From contig MNTV01000020.1 of NCBI GenBank assembly GCA_001917175.1, positions 98,043 to 162,042 of the forward strand: a stretch of 64,000 nucleotides of DNA. Reading direction: 5' to 3'. Position 1 is the first letter of the stretch, and the number at the start of each line of letters is the position of its first letter. The position numbers were made by a program, and so were the translations under genes. Positions 22,444 to 29,708 of this stretch are shown piece after piece. Below the pieces are notes generated by a model that did no database searches, was not told the origin of the DNA, and was given only the letters and a program-made list of their open reading frames with translations. This DNA is from Azospirillum sp. 51_20. Its GTDB lineage: Bacteria; Pseudomonadota; Alphaproteobacteria; RF32; CAG-239.

Positions 22444-23109
22444 ATGACAAATTCAATTTCTATTTACAATTTCAACAATAATCAAGTACGCACGGCTAAT
22501 ATTGACGGTGAACCGTGGTTTTGTCTGGCTGACTGCTGCGCGGCTCTTAAAATTAAACAGAACCGCGACACGGCAACTCGATTGTCGCAAAAGGGTGTCG
22601 GAAAAACCGACATCCTTACCGCTGGCGGTAAGCAGGAAGTAACCTTTATCAACGAACCGAACTTGTACCGCTTAATCTTCCGCAGCAATAAACCTCAGGC
22701 GCAGGCGTTCGCTGACTGGGTTTATTCCGAAGTTTTGCCCTCTATCCGCAAAACCGGCGGTTACGGCGTTCCCGCCCCTGTTGATATGAAAGCCGTCGGC
22801 GGGCTGGTCAAAAAGTGCTGCGCCGTCGCCGTGCGGGAAGAACTTGCCAAAGCTTTTGACGACCTTGTCTTCCGGGAAACAATCAAAAGCATTGTCCGCG
22901 AGGCCGTGCGGGACGAGGTGGCGGACTGGTTCTTAAAAGACGGGATAAAAGAAGACACTTTCAACACCTCGCCGACTGCAGACGGTCTGCCGGCTGTCAA
23001 CTGGGTAGTTGGTATCAGCCATGGGGCAACCGTGCTTTATGAGCTGATACAACAGTATCAGAAACGGCAAAAAGAAGCCGTTGCCCTGCTGGAGAGCCGG
23101 AAATGCTGA
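22444..23109 (+). CDS. BRO-N domain antirepressor
   Basis: A 221-residue protein starting M-T-N-S-I-S-I-Y-N-F after a GAGG site. Residues 5-105 are a BRO-N domain: V-R-T-A-N-I-D-G-E-P-W-F-C-L-A-D-C-C-A-A-L, L-S-Q-K-G-V-G-K, F-I-N-E-P-N-L-Y-R-L-I-F-R-S-N-K-P-Q-A-Q-A-F-A-D-W-V-Y-S-E-V-L-P-S-I-R-K-T-G-G-Y. The C-terminal part is helical and not recognised. BRO/Ant proteins bind and disable prophage repressors. The gene follows a C4-like leader that should keep it silent in lysogens. With a repressor that seems unable to cleave itself, this is the best candidate for the inducer. Confidence 0.85.
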   Translation: MTNSISIYNFNNNQVRTANIDGEPWFCLADCCAALKIKQNRDTATRLSQKGVGKTDILTAGGKQEVTFINEPNLYRLIFRSNKPQAQAFADWVYSEVLPSIRKTGGYGVPAPVDMKAVGGLVKKCCAVAVREELAKAFDDLVFRETIKSIVREAVRDEVADWFLKDGIKEDTFNTSPTADGLPAVNWVVGISHGATVLYELIQQYQKRQKEAVALLESRKC

Positions 23110-23183
23110 GACAAATTGCAGAGTTCGCGGCGTACTTCCTGACCTTATGGGTGCTGCCTTATTTAATTTTATGCCTGTTTTAA
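23103..23183 (+). CDS. 26-residue membrane peptide
   Basis: A short frame overlapping the end of the BRO gene, with GGAG nine bases before its ATG. Nearly all of it is one hydrophobic helix (F-A-A-Y-F-L-T-L-W-V-L-P-Y-L-I-L-C-L-F). The combination of a proper site and a membrane helix supports translation, though its small size leaves doubt. Unknown function. Confidence 0.45.
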   Translation: MLRQIAEFAAYFLTLWVLPYLILCLF

Positions 23184-23206
23184 CAAATTTATGGAGAAAC
23201 CAAGAA

Positions 23207-23587
23207 ATGAACGAAGAAAACAAAAACAAACTTTTTATCAGCAACCGCGACCGGGGCTTGTCGGTGGCTATCTTCAAAAAAGAAGAGGTTGACATCAAAG
23301 GCGACGGGAAACTGCACACAACCTATTCTGCGAACATACAGCGTTCTTGGCAAAAGCCGGAAGACAAAGGCACAGACAACTGGCAGCGCCAAAGCCTGAG
23401 CCTGTTCCCGGACGAGCTTTTGAAAGTGGCGGCGCTGTGTGTTCGCACCTACAACGAGCTGGCGGCCGAAATTCAAAAAGAGAAGGATAGGAAAAATAAA
23501 ACGAACTCGGCTCCAAACTATCCGTCGCAGTCTTATGACACCCCGGAACCGCCGGTATATCTTGACGACGTTCCGATGGATTTTTGA
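23207..23587 (+). CDS. Putative single-stranded DNA-binding protein
   Basis: A 126-residue protein starting at ATG 23207 after GGAG. The body is beta-rich (L-F-I-S-N, L-S-V-A-I-F-K-K, T-T-Y-S-A-N-I-Q-R-S-W) with conserved-looking tryptophans. After a polar linker it ends in L-D-D-V-P-M-D-F, an acidic tip with a final phenylalanine, the hallmark of SSB proteins that recruit partners. It shares an operon with erf. The OB-fold itself cannot be confirmed by eye. Confidence 0.55.
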   Translation: MNEENKNKLFISNRDRGLSVAIFKKEEVDIKGDGKLHTTYSANIQRSWQKPEDKGTDNWQRQSLSLFPDELLKVAALCVRTYNELAAEIQKEKDRKNKTNSAPNYPSQSYDTPEPPVYLDDVPMDF

Positions 23588-23634
23588 GGGTTCTCCCAAC
23601 CGCACGGGCACGCGGTTAAAAGGCCCGATATTAC

Positions 23635-23767
23635 GGAGGGTGGCGGAATAGGTAGACGCTAGGTTGACGAACTGAGGGGCCTGACAAGGCTGCTGGAGCA
23701 GATAGGCGATGCGAATTGGGTTCGAATCCCGACAACCCCATGCAAGGTGCAGATCCTTGCCCCTCCA
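23635..23767 (+). tRNA. tRNA-Leu-like RNA with an enlarged variable region
   Basis: The 5' end (GGAGGG-TG-GCGG, then AATAGGTAGACGC) matches the acceptor and D-arm of class II tRNA-Leu. The 3' end CCCCTCCA pairs with it and is preceded by a stem-loop GCAAGG/CCTTGC with loop TGCAGAT in place of a T-arm. It ends in CAA, not CCA. Between them lies ~85 bases instead of ~45, including hairpins GCCT/AGGC and TGCT/AGCA and a perfect T-arm-like TTGGGTTCGAATCCCGA. No clean 7-base anticodon loop is found. It may be a decayed tRNA or a phage-made tRNA mimic. Confidence 0.5.
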
Positions 23768-23791
23768 CAAAATTTGAAAGGAAAAAAATAA

Positions 23792-24265
23792 ATGGACATA
23801 AAATTGAAAAACTTAAAACAAGAATACATGGGACGCTGCAATATTATTCCTTGCTGCGATCTTCCAAAAATAGAAGGAAGTTTTAACGACCTTAAAGATG
23901 ATATTATCGACAGTTTTGTTAACCAAAACATAATAAGTGACTGGACACTAAAAGACGGAGTTCTAGAAAAATACAATAACAATGAAGAATTTGACAATGA
24001 TGATGAACGGGAAGAAGAATTTTGGAACGAAGTTGTTTGCCGTTGTCTGAATAAAGGCTATTTAGTGATTTATGAACTTCCTGTACCAAACGGAATACAC
24101 AAAAATAATGAAAAAATAGAATATTTCTCTTATTCATGGGGTTATTTCCAAACTCATTTTATCCACATAACCGACCTTGCACAACTAACATCAGTATTAT
24201 CTAACTTGGATGATCTGATCATCGAAGAAAAATATAAAGAAGAACAACAGAAAAAAGAAAAGTAA
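23792..24265 (+). CDS. Acidic phage protein of unknown function
   Basis: A 157-residue, strongly acidic protein after a GAAAGGAAA site. It contains a C-x-x-x-x-x-C-C near residue 16-22 and an aromatic strand cluster (I-E-Y-F-S-Y-S-W-G-Y-F-Q-T-H-F) near residue 115. The end is a charged coiled-coil-like helix. No family recognised. AT-richer than the genes before the tRNA-like RNA, so this may mark the start of a later-acquired segment. Confidence 0.6.
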   Translation: MDIKLKNLKQEYMGRCNIIPCCDLPKIEGSFNDLKDDIIDSFVNQNIISDWTLKDGVLEKYNNNEEFDNDDEREEEFWNEVVCRCLNKGYLVIYELPVPNGIHKNNEKIEYFSYSWGYFQTHFIHITDLAQLTSVLSNLDDLIIEEKYKEEQQKKEK

Positions 24266-24314
24266 TACAACATTACCCCGGGGCGGTTACCCGCCCCGAC
24301 GATAAAGGAAGACA

Positions 24315-24929
24315 ATGAAAATACTCAATTTATATGCCGGCATAGGCGGAAATCGCAAATTGTGGGGAAACGATCATGAAATAACCGCCGTAGAGCTGCG
24401 TCCGGAGATAGCTGCAATTTATCAGGACTTTTTCCCAAACGACCAGGTGGTCGTCGGAGACGCGCATCAGTATTTACTGGAGCATTACCGGGAGTTTGAC
24501 TTCATCTGGAGTTCACCGCCCTGTCAAAGTCATTCAACCCTACGCGGCCGTACTTGTGTTGCCAAAGGACAATCAAAACCCATTTATTTCGACACCAAAC
24601 TCTGGCAAGAGATAATTTTTCTCAAAACATACTGTAAAAAGGATTTTGTTGTTGAAAATGTAATACCTTATTACAAACCGTTGATTGCCCCGGATTTCAA
24701 GATTCAACGGCATTTATTTTGGAGTAACAAATTCATTCTTTCGACACATTTTGAGAAAGATAATATAGACAGGGGAAATGTAAAAATATGGCAAGATAAT
24801 ACAGGGTTTGACCTCGGCAATTATCAGTTCAGTCGTAAATCCGGTCTGCGTAAGGAGCAAATTCTTAAAAACTGTGTCCGGCCGGAACACAGATGTGGGG
24901 GGTACCGCAAAAAGTCTGCGTCGCTATAG
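24315..24929 (+). CDS. DNA cytosine-C5 methyltransferase, compact phage type
   Basis: A 204-residue methylase. Motif I is L-N-L-Y-A-G-I-G-G-N (4-13), motif IV S-S-P-P-C-Q-S-H-S with catalytic C70, motif VI E-N-V at 114-116. The target-recognition part is short, as in compact phage enzymes that end with an N-C-V-N-P-E motif; here N-C-V-R-P-E is followed by an unusual tail (H-R-C-G-G-Y-R-K-K-S-A-S-L). The tail arises next to a G6 run and overlaps a second frame that continues with Q-K-V-C-V-A-I-A-K-E-L. Probably protects phage DNA against host nucleases. Confidence 0.85.
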   Translation: MKILNLYAGIGGNRKLWGNDHEITAVELRPEIAAIYQDFFPNDQVVVGDAHQYLLEHYREFDFIWSSPPCQSHSTLRGRTCVAKGQSKPIYFDTKLWQEIIFLKTYCKKDFVVENVIPYYKPLIAPDFKIQRHLFWSNKFILSTHFEKDNIDRGNVKIWQDNTGFDLGNYQFSRKSGLRKEQILKNCVRPEHRCGGYRKKSASL

Positions 24930-25099
24930 CAAAAGAATTGTCTCCCCATTTCCGTCTTGTTGGATTTTGGGAAACTGACAAAGGAAACGGCGTTATTGTC
25001 GAAACCGACGACGGAGAACAACGGCTGTTATCTCACGAGCAATATAACGATTTGATGAAAGCCAGAAAATCGAAAGGAAAGAAAAATGAAACCGCTTAA
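24893..25099 (+). CDS. Small protein overlapping the methylase end
   Basis: A 68-residue frame overlapping the methylase by 37 bases, with only a weak ribosome-binding site. Its start (V-P-Q-K-V-C-V-A-I-A-K-E-L) looks like the last motif of longer C5 methylases (x-V-P-x-x-x-A-x-A-I-A-x-x-L), joined in another frame at a G6 run (24896-24901). The rest (L-V-G-F-W-E-T-D-K-G-N-G-V-I-V-E-T-D-D-G-E-Q-R-L-L) reads as a small beta domain. It may be a separate gene or the frameshifted end of the methylase. Confidence 0.5.
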   Translation: MWGVPQKVCVAIAKELSPHFRLVGFWETDKGNGVIVETDDGEQRLLSHEQYNDLMKARKSKGKKNETA

Positions 25100-25367
25100 A
25101 CTTGTCTTGACCGACCATTGGTTTGAAGAAATTAAATCCGGGCATAAAACTCACGAATACAGAAATTTCACCCCTTATTGGGAAAACAGATTGCAGAAAT
25201 TTGAGTTTTCACAAGGGTACTTTGTCCAGTTTCAAAAAGCATATCGGAAAAACCCTGAACGTATGACTTTTAAAATCGACAATATTCGCCTTGTAGACGG
25301 TAAAAACACCGACTTGCATATTGACGGCCTTGTTTTTGATATTGAACTTGGGGAGCGCATTAGATGA
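25086..25367 (+). CDS. ASCH/DUF3850-like small protein
   Basis: A 93-residue protein starting inside the end of the previous gene after GAAAGGAAAG. The opening L-V-L-T-D-H-W-F-E-E-I-K-S-G-H-K-T-H-E-Y-R matches the ASCH-type pattern (a strand, then W-F-x-x-I-x-x-G-x-K-x-x-E-x-R) of a PUA-like RNA- or nucleotide-binding fold common in phages. The remainder gives strands Y-F-V-Q-F-Q-K-A-Y and M-T-F-K-I-D-N-I-R-L-V. RNA modification or processing is a guess for the family. Confidence 0.7.
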   Translation: MKPLKLVLTDHWFEEIKSGHKTHEYRNFTPYWENRLQKFEFSQGYFVQFQKAYRKNPERMTFKIDNIRLVDGKNTDLHIDGLVFDIELGERIR

Positions 25368-25570
25368 CTAAAACCGACCGAGAGATTGAACTTGAGAAAA
25401 AGCTTTCGATTGCTGTTAAGGCTTTGAGATATTATGCAAATTCTAATTGTTGGGATGATTGTTTCTATAACGGCCGCATAAAAGTTAGCGCTTATTTGCA
25501 AACCGCCGGCTATAAAACTGCCCAGCAAGCATTAAAGGAGATTGAGAAATGCGTAAAAAATATGGATTAA
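25364..25570 (+). CDS. Small phage protein
   Basis: A 68-residue protein overlapping its neighbour as ATGA. A single long helix at the start (T-D-R-E-I-E-L-E-K-K-L-S-I-A-V-K-A-L-R-Y-Y-A) is followed by C-W-D-D-C and a Q-Q-A-L-K-E-I-E helix. Proteins like this are frequent in early phage operons. No function known to me. Confidence 0.6.
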   Translation: MTKTDREIELEKKLSIAVKALRYYANSNCWDDCFYNGRIKVSAYLQTAGYKTAQQALKEIEKCVKNMD

Positions 25571-25797
25571 CACGGCACGAGCAAAAATTATTAAGTAAAG
25601 CTCAATACTACCAAAACAAAGCCTCTGAAATGCACAGAAAATTTTCCGATAGTCTACAAAATAGGTTTTACAATTCAACCACAATCAGCGAGTTTGAAGA
25701 GTGGGATTTATGGACGTTGAACGAAAGCGGGGATTGTTCAGGAAGTGAACAGGAAGTACTGTTTTGGCGAAAAGTAAAAGAGGAGGAGGAAGACTAA
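25549..25797 (+). CDS. Small phage protein
   Basis: An 82-residue, helical, charged protein starting 22 bases before the end of the preceding gene, with AAGGAG upstream. Rich in lysine at the start and glutamate at the end (V-K-E-E-E-E-D). Stop and next start overlap as TAATG. Family not recognised. Confidence 0.6.
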   Translation: MRKKYGLTRHEQKLLSKAQYYQNKASEMHRKFSDSLQNRFYNSTTISEFEEWDLWTLNESGDCSGSEQEVLFWRKVKEEEED

Positions 25798-26195
25798 TGT
25801 CATATTTAGAAGAACTTCTGCCCGAGTTCAAAAAAGGGGCTAAGATTAGAAGAAAGGATTGGAGAGACGGAAAGTATATTAAACTATCTGGAGTTTACGC
25901 AAAAGATGAATATGGCGATGTTTATTTTATTGAGCCTAACGAAATAACAGCGGATGATTGGGAACTCTACGAAGAGCCTATCGACTGGCAATATATCATT
26001 GACCACAAGTGCCCCTGCTGGTTTTGGGATTACGATTTTAGCTATAAGGTAATGCGCTTTTTAAGAAACATTGAAATTGATTTGAATAGGCCTTTTTTGG
26101 ATGAAAATCACTCTTACTGGAAAAACTGCCGCCCCGTCCGCAGAGATGAAGTAACTTTTTACGAGGATAGAAAAGATGACAAACAGAAATCTTGA
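25797..26195 (+). CDS. DUF2829/Tad2-like small phage protein
   Basis: A 132-residue protein starting at ATG 25797 behind AGGAGGAGG. Residues 5-58 follow the DUF2829 plan: E-x-L-L-P-E-F-K-K-G-A-K-I-R-R-K-D-W-R-D-G-K-Y-I-K-L, a short turn, then I-T-A-D-D-W-E-L-Y-E-E. Tad2, which sequesters the Thoeris signal nucleotide, belongs to this family, and many phage relatives have no known role. The remaining 70 residues (C-P-C-W-F-W-D-Y-D, V-M-R-F-L-R-N) are unrelated. Anti-defence function is only suggested. Confidence 0.55.
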   Translation: MSYLEELLPEFKKGAKIRRKDWRDGKYIKLSGVYAKDEYGDVYFIEPNEITADDWELYEEPIDWQYIIDHKCPCWFWDYDFSYKVMRFLRNIEIDLNRPFLDENHSYWKNCRPVRRDEVTFYEDRKDDKQKS

Positions 26196-26388
26196 CGGCT
26201 GTTATTTCCGTATCAGACGCGGGGAGAAATACGAAGACCTGTGCTTCTCTGACCTCACCCGCGACGAGCAGGAAGAGCTTTTGAAAGACAAATCCCCGGA
26301 GTTCATTGTCGGGCTTACCCAGCATCTTGCGGAAACCCTCCGCAAAATCGGGGACGAATTCGACTTGAGGGGAGAAAACCATGATTGA
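26176..26388 (+). CDS. Small phage protein
   Basis: A 70-residue protein overlapping the previous gene by 20 bases. It begins Y-F-R-I-R-R-G-E-K-Y-E-D-L-C-F-S-D-L-T-R-D-E-Q-E-E-L-L (in short segments), then a helix with I-V-G-L-T-Q-H-L-A-E-T-L. This form is common in phages of gut bacteria and has no assigned function. Overlaps the start of the Xis-like gene by 8 bases. Confidence 0.6.
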   Translation: MTNRNLDGCYFRIRRGEKYEDLCFSDLTRDEQEELLKDKSPEFIVGLTQHLAETLRKIGDEFDLRGENHD

Positions 26389-26596
26389 CGGTTTTTACAC
26401 AGCAGAAGAAATCAAGCCGCTGCTGGGAATCAAAGCGCGGCCGGGAGATTTGCGGACGCTTAACAAGTATGTCAAAAACGGCAAATTAGAAGTCTTTTAT
26501 TATTCAAAAAAAATAAAAGTTTATAGGCCGATACTTGTTGCTATTTCGAATCAGGAAAAAAGCATAATTGAAGATGATTGGGTAATCGAAAAATAA
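26381..26596 (+). CDS. Putative excisionase-like protein
   Basis: A 71-residue protein immediately before the integrase gene (1-base gap). It starts with F-Y-T-A-E-E-I-K-P-L-L-G-I and continues with L-R-T-L-N-K-Y-V-K-N-G-K-L-E-V-F-Y-Y-S-K-K-I-K-V-Y, the helix-then-wing plan of MerR-like excisionases. Its coupling to the integrase under the repressor-controlled promoter makes a direction factor likely, though the family match is weak. Confidence 0.55.
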   Translation: MIDGFYTAEEIKPLLGIKARPGDLRTLNKYVKNGKLEVFYYSKKIKVYRPILVAISNQEKSIIEDDWVIEK

Positions 26597-26597
26597 A

Positions 26598-27719
26598 ATG
26601 AAAATTCCTTATTTAAGACATAAAAAGCTAAAAAATGGAGAAATAGCTTATTATTTCGACATTCCAAAGCATATTATGCCGGCGGGTTGCGAATTAAAAC
26701 ATTCGTACCCGCTAGGCAAAAACTATGTCTTAGCATGCCGGGAAGCCCTAAACCTTTTTGAAAGATTAGAGAATTTCAGGAAAAGCGGAGAAAATATACA
26801 ACCTAAATCTTTGGCACATATATGGTCTATTTACAAGGAGAGTCGCCTATTTAAGTCCATAAAAAAATCAACGGCCCGCACATATCAATATACCTTTGAT
26901 ATACTGTCAAAATTAAAATCAGGAAAAAGCGGCCGTTCTTTCAAAGATGTTCCTCTGGATAGTTTTGATTACGATAGCGCATATAATTTGTATGAGAAAT
27001 TTGTTATCTGCTTCAAAAAAACTCAAGCTATGTATTGTATAACTGTCTTAAAAATGCTTTATAATTTTGGTTTTAACAAGGGCATTTTTACAAAAAACAA
27101 TCCATTTGCCAATTTAAGGATAAAAAAGAATAAACCTAAAAAGTTTGTTATTCCGCACGAACACGTAAAAAGTATAATTGACAAAGCCAGAGAACTTGGC
27201 AAAGATAACGACAGTTATTTAGCCGTAGCCCTTGCGACCGAACTTAATTTTTATATTGCACAAAGAAATGCTGATGTGCTGAAATTACAAGATAAAGACA
27301 TTTACAAAAAAGGCGACAATTATTTTTTTAACATTAACCAAAATAAGGTTGACAACGTAAACGTCAAAGTACCTATTCCACCTCACCTTGTTGAAGAAGT
27401 TTTAAGTAAAAAAGGTTACATCATTGCTGATCGTTTTGGTAAATTCGACGTTCAAAGATTTAGCCGCTATTTTAAGAAAATACGAGATATTTTAGGATTC
27501 GATGAAAGATATATATTTAAAAATATGAGGCATACCGGAAGTACTGCCTATGTCGAGGCCGGAGTGGCCACAAACGCTATTATTTCAATTACCGGACACA
27601 CTAACGAGGCTATCTTTAATCAAGTATATAAAGGCAATACGGAAGAGGTGACTTTGCCGGCATTGAAGAAACGGCTTGAGGCAGAAAGTCGGAATAACAA
27701 AATAAAAGAGTCGGAATAG
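26598..27719 (+). CDS. int: Tyrosine-type integrase
   Basis: A 373-residue integrase. The N-terminal ~70 residues are an arm-binding-like domain, 75-165 a core-binding SAM-like domain, and 185-373 the catalytic domain with R223 (A-Q-R-N-A-D-V), K250, R311 (M-R-H-T-G-S-T), H334 (T-G-H-T-N) and nucleophile Y344 (N-Q-V-Y). At the first position of the usual H-x-x-R box there is K308. The gene ends 46 bases before the tRNA-Leu fragment used as attachment site. AT-rich relative to the host. Confidence 0.93.
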   Translation: MKIPYLRHKKLKNGEIAYYFDIPKHIMPAGCELKHSYPLGKNYVLACREALNLFERLENFRKSGENIQPKSLAHIWSIYKESRLFKSIKKSTARTYQYTFDILSKLKSGKSGRSFKDVPLDSFDYDSAYNLYEKFVICFKKTQAMYCITVLKMLYNFGFNKGIFTKNNPFANLRIKKNKPKKFVIPHEHVKSIIDKARELGKDNDSYLAVALATELNFYIAQRNADVLKLQDKDIYKKGDNYFFNINQNKVDNVNVKVPIPPHLVEEVLSKKGYIIADRFGKFDVQRFSRYFKKIRDILGFDERYIFKNMRHTGSTAYVEAGVATNAIISITGHTNEAIFNQVYKGNTEEVTLPALKKRLEAESRNNKIKESE

Positions 27720-27765
27720 ATTAAATAAAGCAAGCAAATACAATATGTTGCACAAACAACACAAT

Positions 27766-27823
27766 AGACTTAAAATCTGTTGGCCGCAAGGCCGTGCCGG
27801 TTCGATTCCGGCCTAGCGCACCA
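27766..27823 (+). other. Attachment site: 3' fragment of tRNA-Leu(UAA)
   Basis: From the anticodon loop (CTTAAAA) onward the sequence is a complete 3' half of tRNA-Leu(UAA): variable arm GGCCGCAAGGCC, T-arm GCCGG-TTCGATT-CCGGC, acceptor strand and encoded CCA (27821-27823). The matching 5' half (expected GCGCTAG...) is absent upstream, where phage sequence begins. So this is the displaced host end after integration. The intact tRNA should be at the other prophage end. Confidence 0.88.
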
Positions 27824-27832
27824 CCTTATAAA

Positions 27833-27855
27833 CCGCCGCTTTCGGCGGCTTTTTT
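27833..27855 (+). terminator. Terminator after the tRNA-Leu fragment
   Basis: Stem CCGCCG/CGGCGG with a CTTT loop, then CTTTTTT. Probably the original terminator of the tRNA-Leu gene; it would also end the int operon. Confidence 0.85.
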
Positions 27856-27890
27856 GTTGCGTTCTCCGCAACCCCCGTTTTCAGCGTTTT

Positions 27891-29582
27891 TCAAACGGTA
27901 AATTCCGACAAAGCTGCCGGACTTTTGAACACGTTTTTTAAGAATTCGATAAAATCATCCGCCTGTTCGGGGGTAACGTTTTTATTTTCATGTTTTTCCG
28001 GAGGAGAAAAATCTTCAAACATCTGACCAACTGTCGGCGAATATCTGAAATTTCCCAAACAAGGCGCTTTTCCGCTTAAATAGTCGTAAACGCTCATGCC
28101 TTTGGAATCTTTCAGATTAATGTCCGCGCCTTTTTCCGCCAGATATTTTGCAATTTCCAGATTTCCTTCCTGCACGGCATACATCAGGGCCGTGCGTTCG
28201 CCGTTTACAAGACAAATGTTCTCCCAGCAGCCCGCATCTTCCGAATATCCCTTATTCGTTTGCGCGTTTATATCCGCTCCGGCCTCAAGCAAAATTTTCA
28301 CACTTTCCGCAAACCCGTATTGAGCCGCGTACATCAAAGCGGTTTTGCCGAAAGCATTTCCCGCGTCAACATCCGTGTTCAGACCGAAGCAGCTCAGTTT
28401 TTCCTCATTATACGGACAGGTTTCAATCAGCATTTTCAAAACATCGGGACGATGAACGCTGACCATTAAAATTTCATCCGCCTGATGAGGCGTTTCCGGT
28501 TCCGCAAATTCTTCCCCTTTTAATTTTTTGTCCTCAATCCATGCTTTTATTTCTTCCGCGGGAACTCCGGAAAGGATTTTATAGCGCAGGGTTTCCCTGT
28601 TTACCGGAAAACTTGCCGCCGCCCGGGGAATCATCACATAACGGGCATATTGCCGGGCTTTGCCTTCATCAACCTTAAAAGTTTTTACATAATGCCGCGT
28701 CAGCTTGTCGACCGCTTTGTCAAACCCGATACCGTGATTGACAACTTCCGAAAAATATTTGTAATTGGGATATGATTCCATCGCCCAGGCTTCAAGCGGC
28801 AAGGCTTGCAAATATTCTTTCTCGCCATAACTTCGTTCAAAATTCCAATCGGGATCATAATGACTGACTATATTCTTATATACATCTTCGGCCATATACA
28901 CATAGCGTATCGAACCGGGATTATCCAATTCCAGTTCCCGCTGAATATAATTCCGATACTCTTCAACATCATCGGGAAAATCGTATTGCGGATACTGGCC
29001 ACAGTTGGAAATATCCAGCGTTTCGGCGCCGTGTCCGCCGCCGGCGCTGTCCAAAACGGCCGTTAAATGGAGTTTTTGAGCCGTCGGGCAGGGAACCGCG
29101 ATTTTCCACGGAACATAAAGCATATCGCCGCTCACATCCCCCCAAACGCTGAAAAATTTGGAAAAGTTTAAAGCGCCGATTTCTATCAGACAGCTCAAAT
29201 CTTTGTAGCATTTTAAATAATCGTCTTTGATCAGCCCTTCGTATTGCCCCTGATATATTCCGTAAAAAGGGGAATCGGGAACAAGCTTTTTATATTGCGC
29301 AACCACGTCCGTATGCAGCCGGCGGGCAATTTGTTCAAATTCGAGAGTATTTACTTTTTGCGGTTCGTAAATGCTGAGCAGTATCAGATATTCCATTGCG
29401 GCAAAGCGGTTTTTGTCCGCCAGTTTTTTTAAATCTGCCAAAGCCTGCCCGGGGTTGTCTTTTACGGATTTTACAATCTCTTCGTACCGTTTATCCGCAT
29501 TTTGCCCGGTTTCCCGCGTTTCTTTGCACATAAGAGAAAGAGGAAACAACAGACATACCAGAACAATCAAACAATGTTTCAT
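27891..29582 (-). CDS. Exported ankyrin-repeat protein
   Basis: A 563-residue host protein. The start at 29582 follows a GGGAGGG site and gives a signal peptide (M-K-H-C-L-I-V-L-V-C-L-L-F-P-L-S-L). The large middle part (~25-370) is not recognised. Ankyrin repeats occupy about 395-510: G-K-T-A-L-M-Y-A-A-Q-Y-G-F-A-E-S-V-K-I, L-L-E-A-G-A-D-I-N-A-Q, and R-T-A-L-M-Y-A-V-Q-E-G-N-L-E-I-A-K-Y with L-A-E-K-G-A-D-I-N-L-K-D. Probably periplasmic, binding a protein partner. It is the first host gene after the prophage. Confidence 0.8.
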   Translation of the reverse strand: MKHCLIVLVCLLFPLSLMCKETRETGQNADKRYEEIVKSVKDNPGQALADLKKLADKNRFAAMEYLILLSIYEPQKVNTLEFEQIARRLHTDVVAQYKKLVPDSPFYGIYQGQYEGLIKDDYLKCYKDLSCLIEIGALNFSKFFSVWGDVSGDMLYVPWKIAVPCPTAQKLHLTAVLDSAGGGHGAETLDISNCGQYPQYDFPDDVEEYRNYIQRELELDNPGSIRYVYMAEDVYKNIVSHYDPDWNFERSYGEKEYLQALPLEAWAMESYPNYKYFSEVVNHGIGFDKAVDKLTRHYVKTFKVDEGKARQYARYVMIPRAAASFPVNRETLRYKILSGVPAEEIKAWIEDKKLKGEEFAEPETPHQADEILMVSVHRPDVLKMLIETCPYNEEKLSCFGLNTDVDAGNAFGKTALMYAAQYGFAESVKILLEAGADINAQTNKGYSEDAGCWENICLVNGERTALMYAVQEGNLEIAKYLAEKGADINLKDSKGMSVYDYLSGKAPCLGNFRYSPTVGQMFEDFSPPEKHENKNVTPEQADDFIEFLKNVFKSPAALSEFTV

Positions 29583-29708
29583 TCGCCCTCCCGTTAAACG
29601 TCTGCACAAATAATATTTAATCCGGATTTATTTTTCCTTAACCCCGTCCGGCCGGCATACGGCCATACGCACCGCCTTCCCCGAAAAGAAGGAATCCTTG
29701 CCGCAGCG

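Larger units (their letters stand above)
1..27823. mobile_element. Prophage, podovirus-like, right-hand part
   Basis: Virion genes (terminase, portal, scaffold, coat, P22 gp10-like hub), a CI/Cro switch, replication and recombination genes and a tyrosine integrase occur together. The right boundary is the 3' fragment of a tRNA-Leu(UAA) gene just after the integrase. The left boundary is not in the window. The orientation of the tRNA fragment predicts an intact tRNA-Leu(UAA) on the plus strand at the far left end. No contractile or long-tail genes are seen, so a short-tailed phage is likely. Tail-spike, ejection and lysis genes are not visible and may lie left of position 1. Confidence 0.93.
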
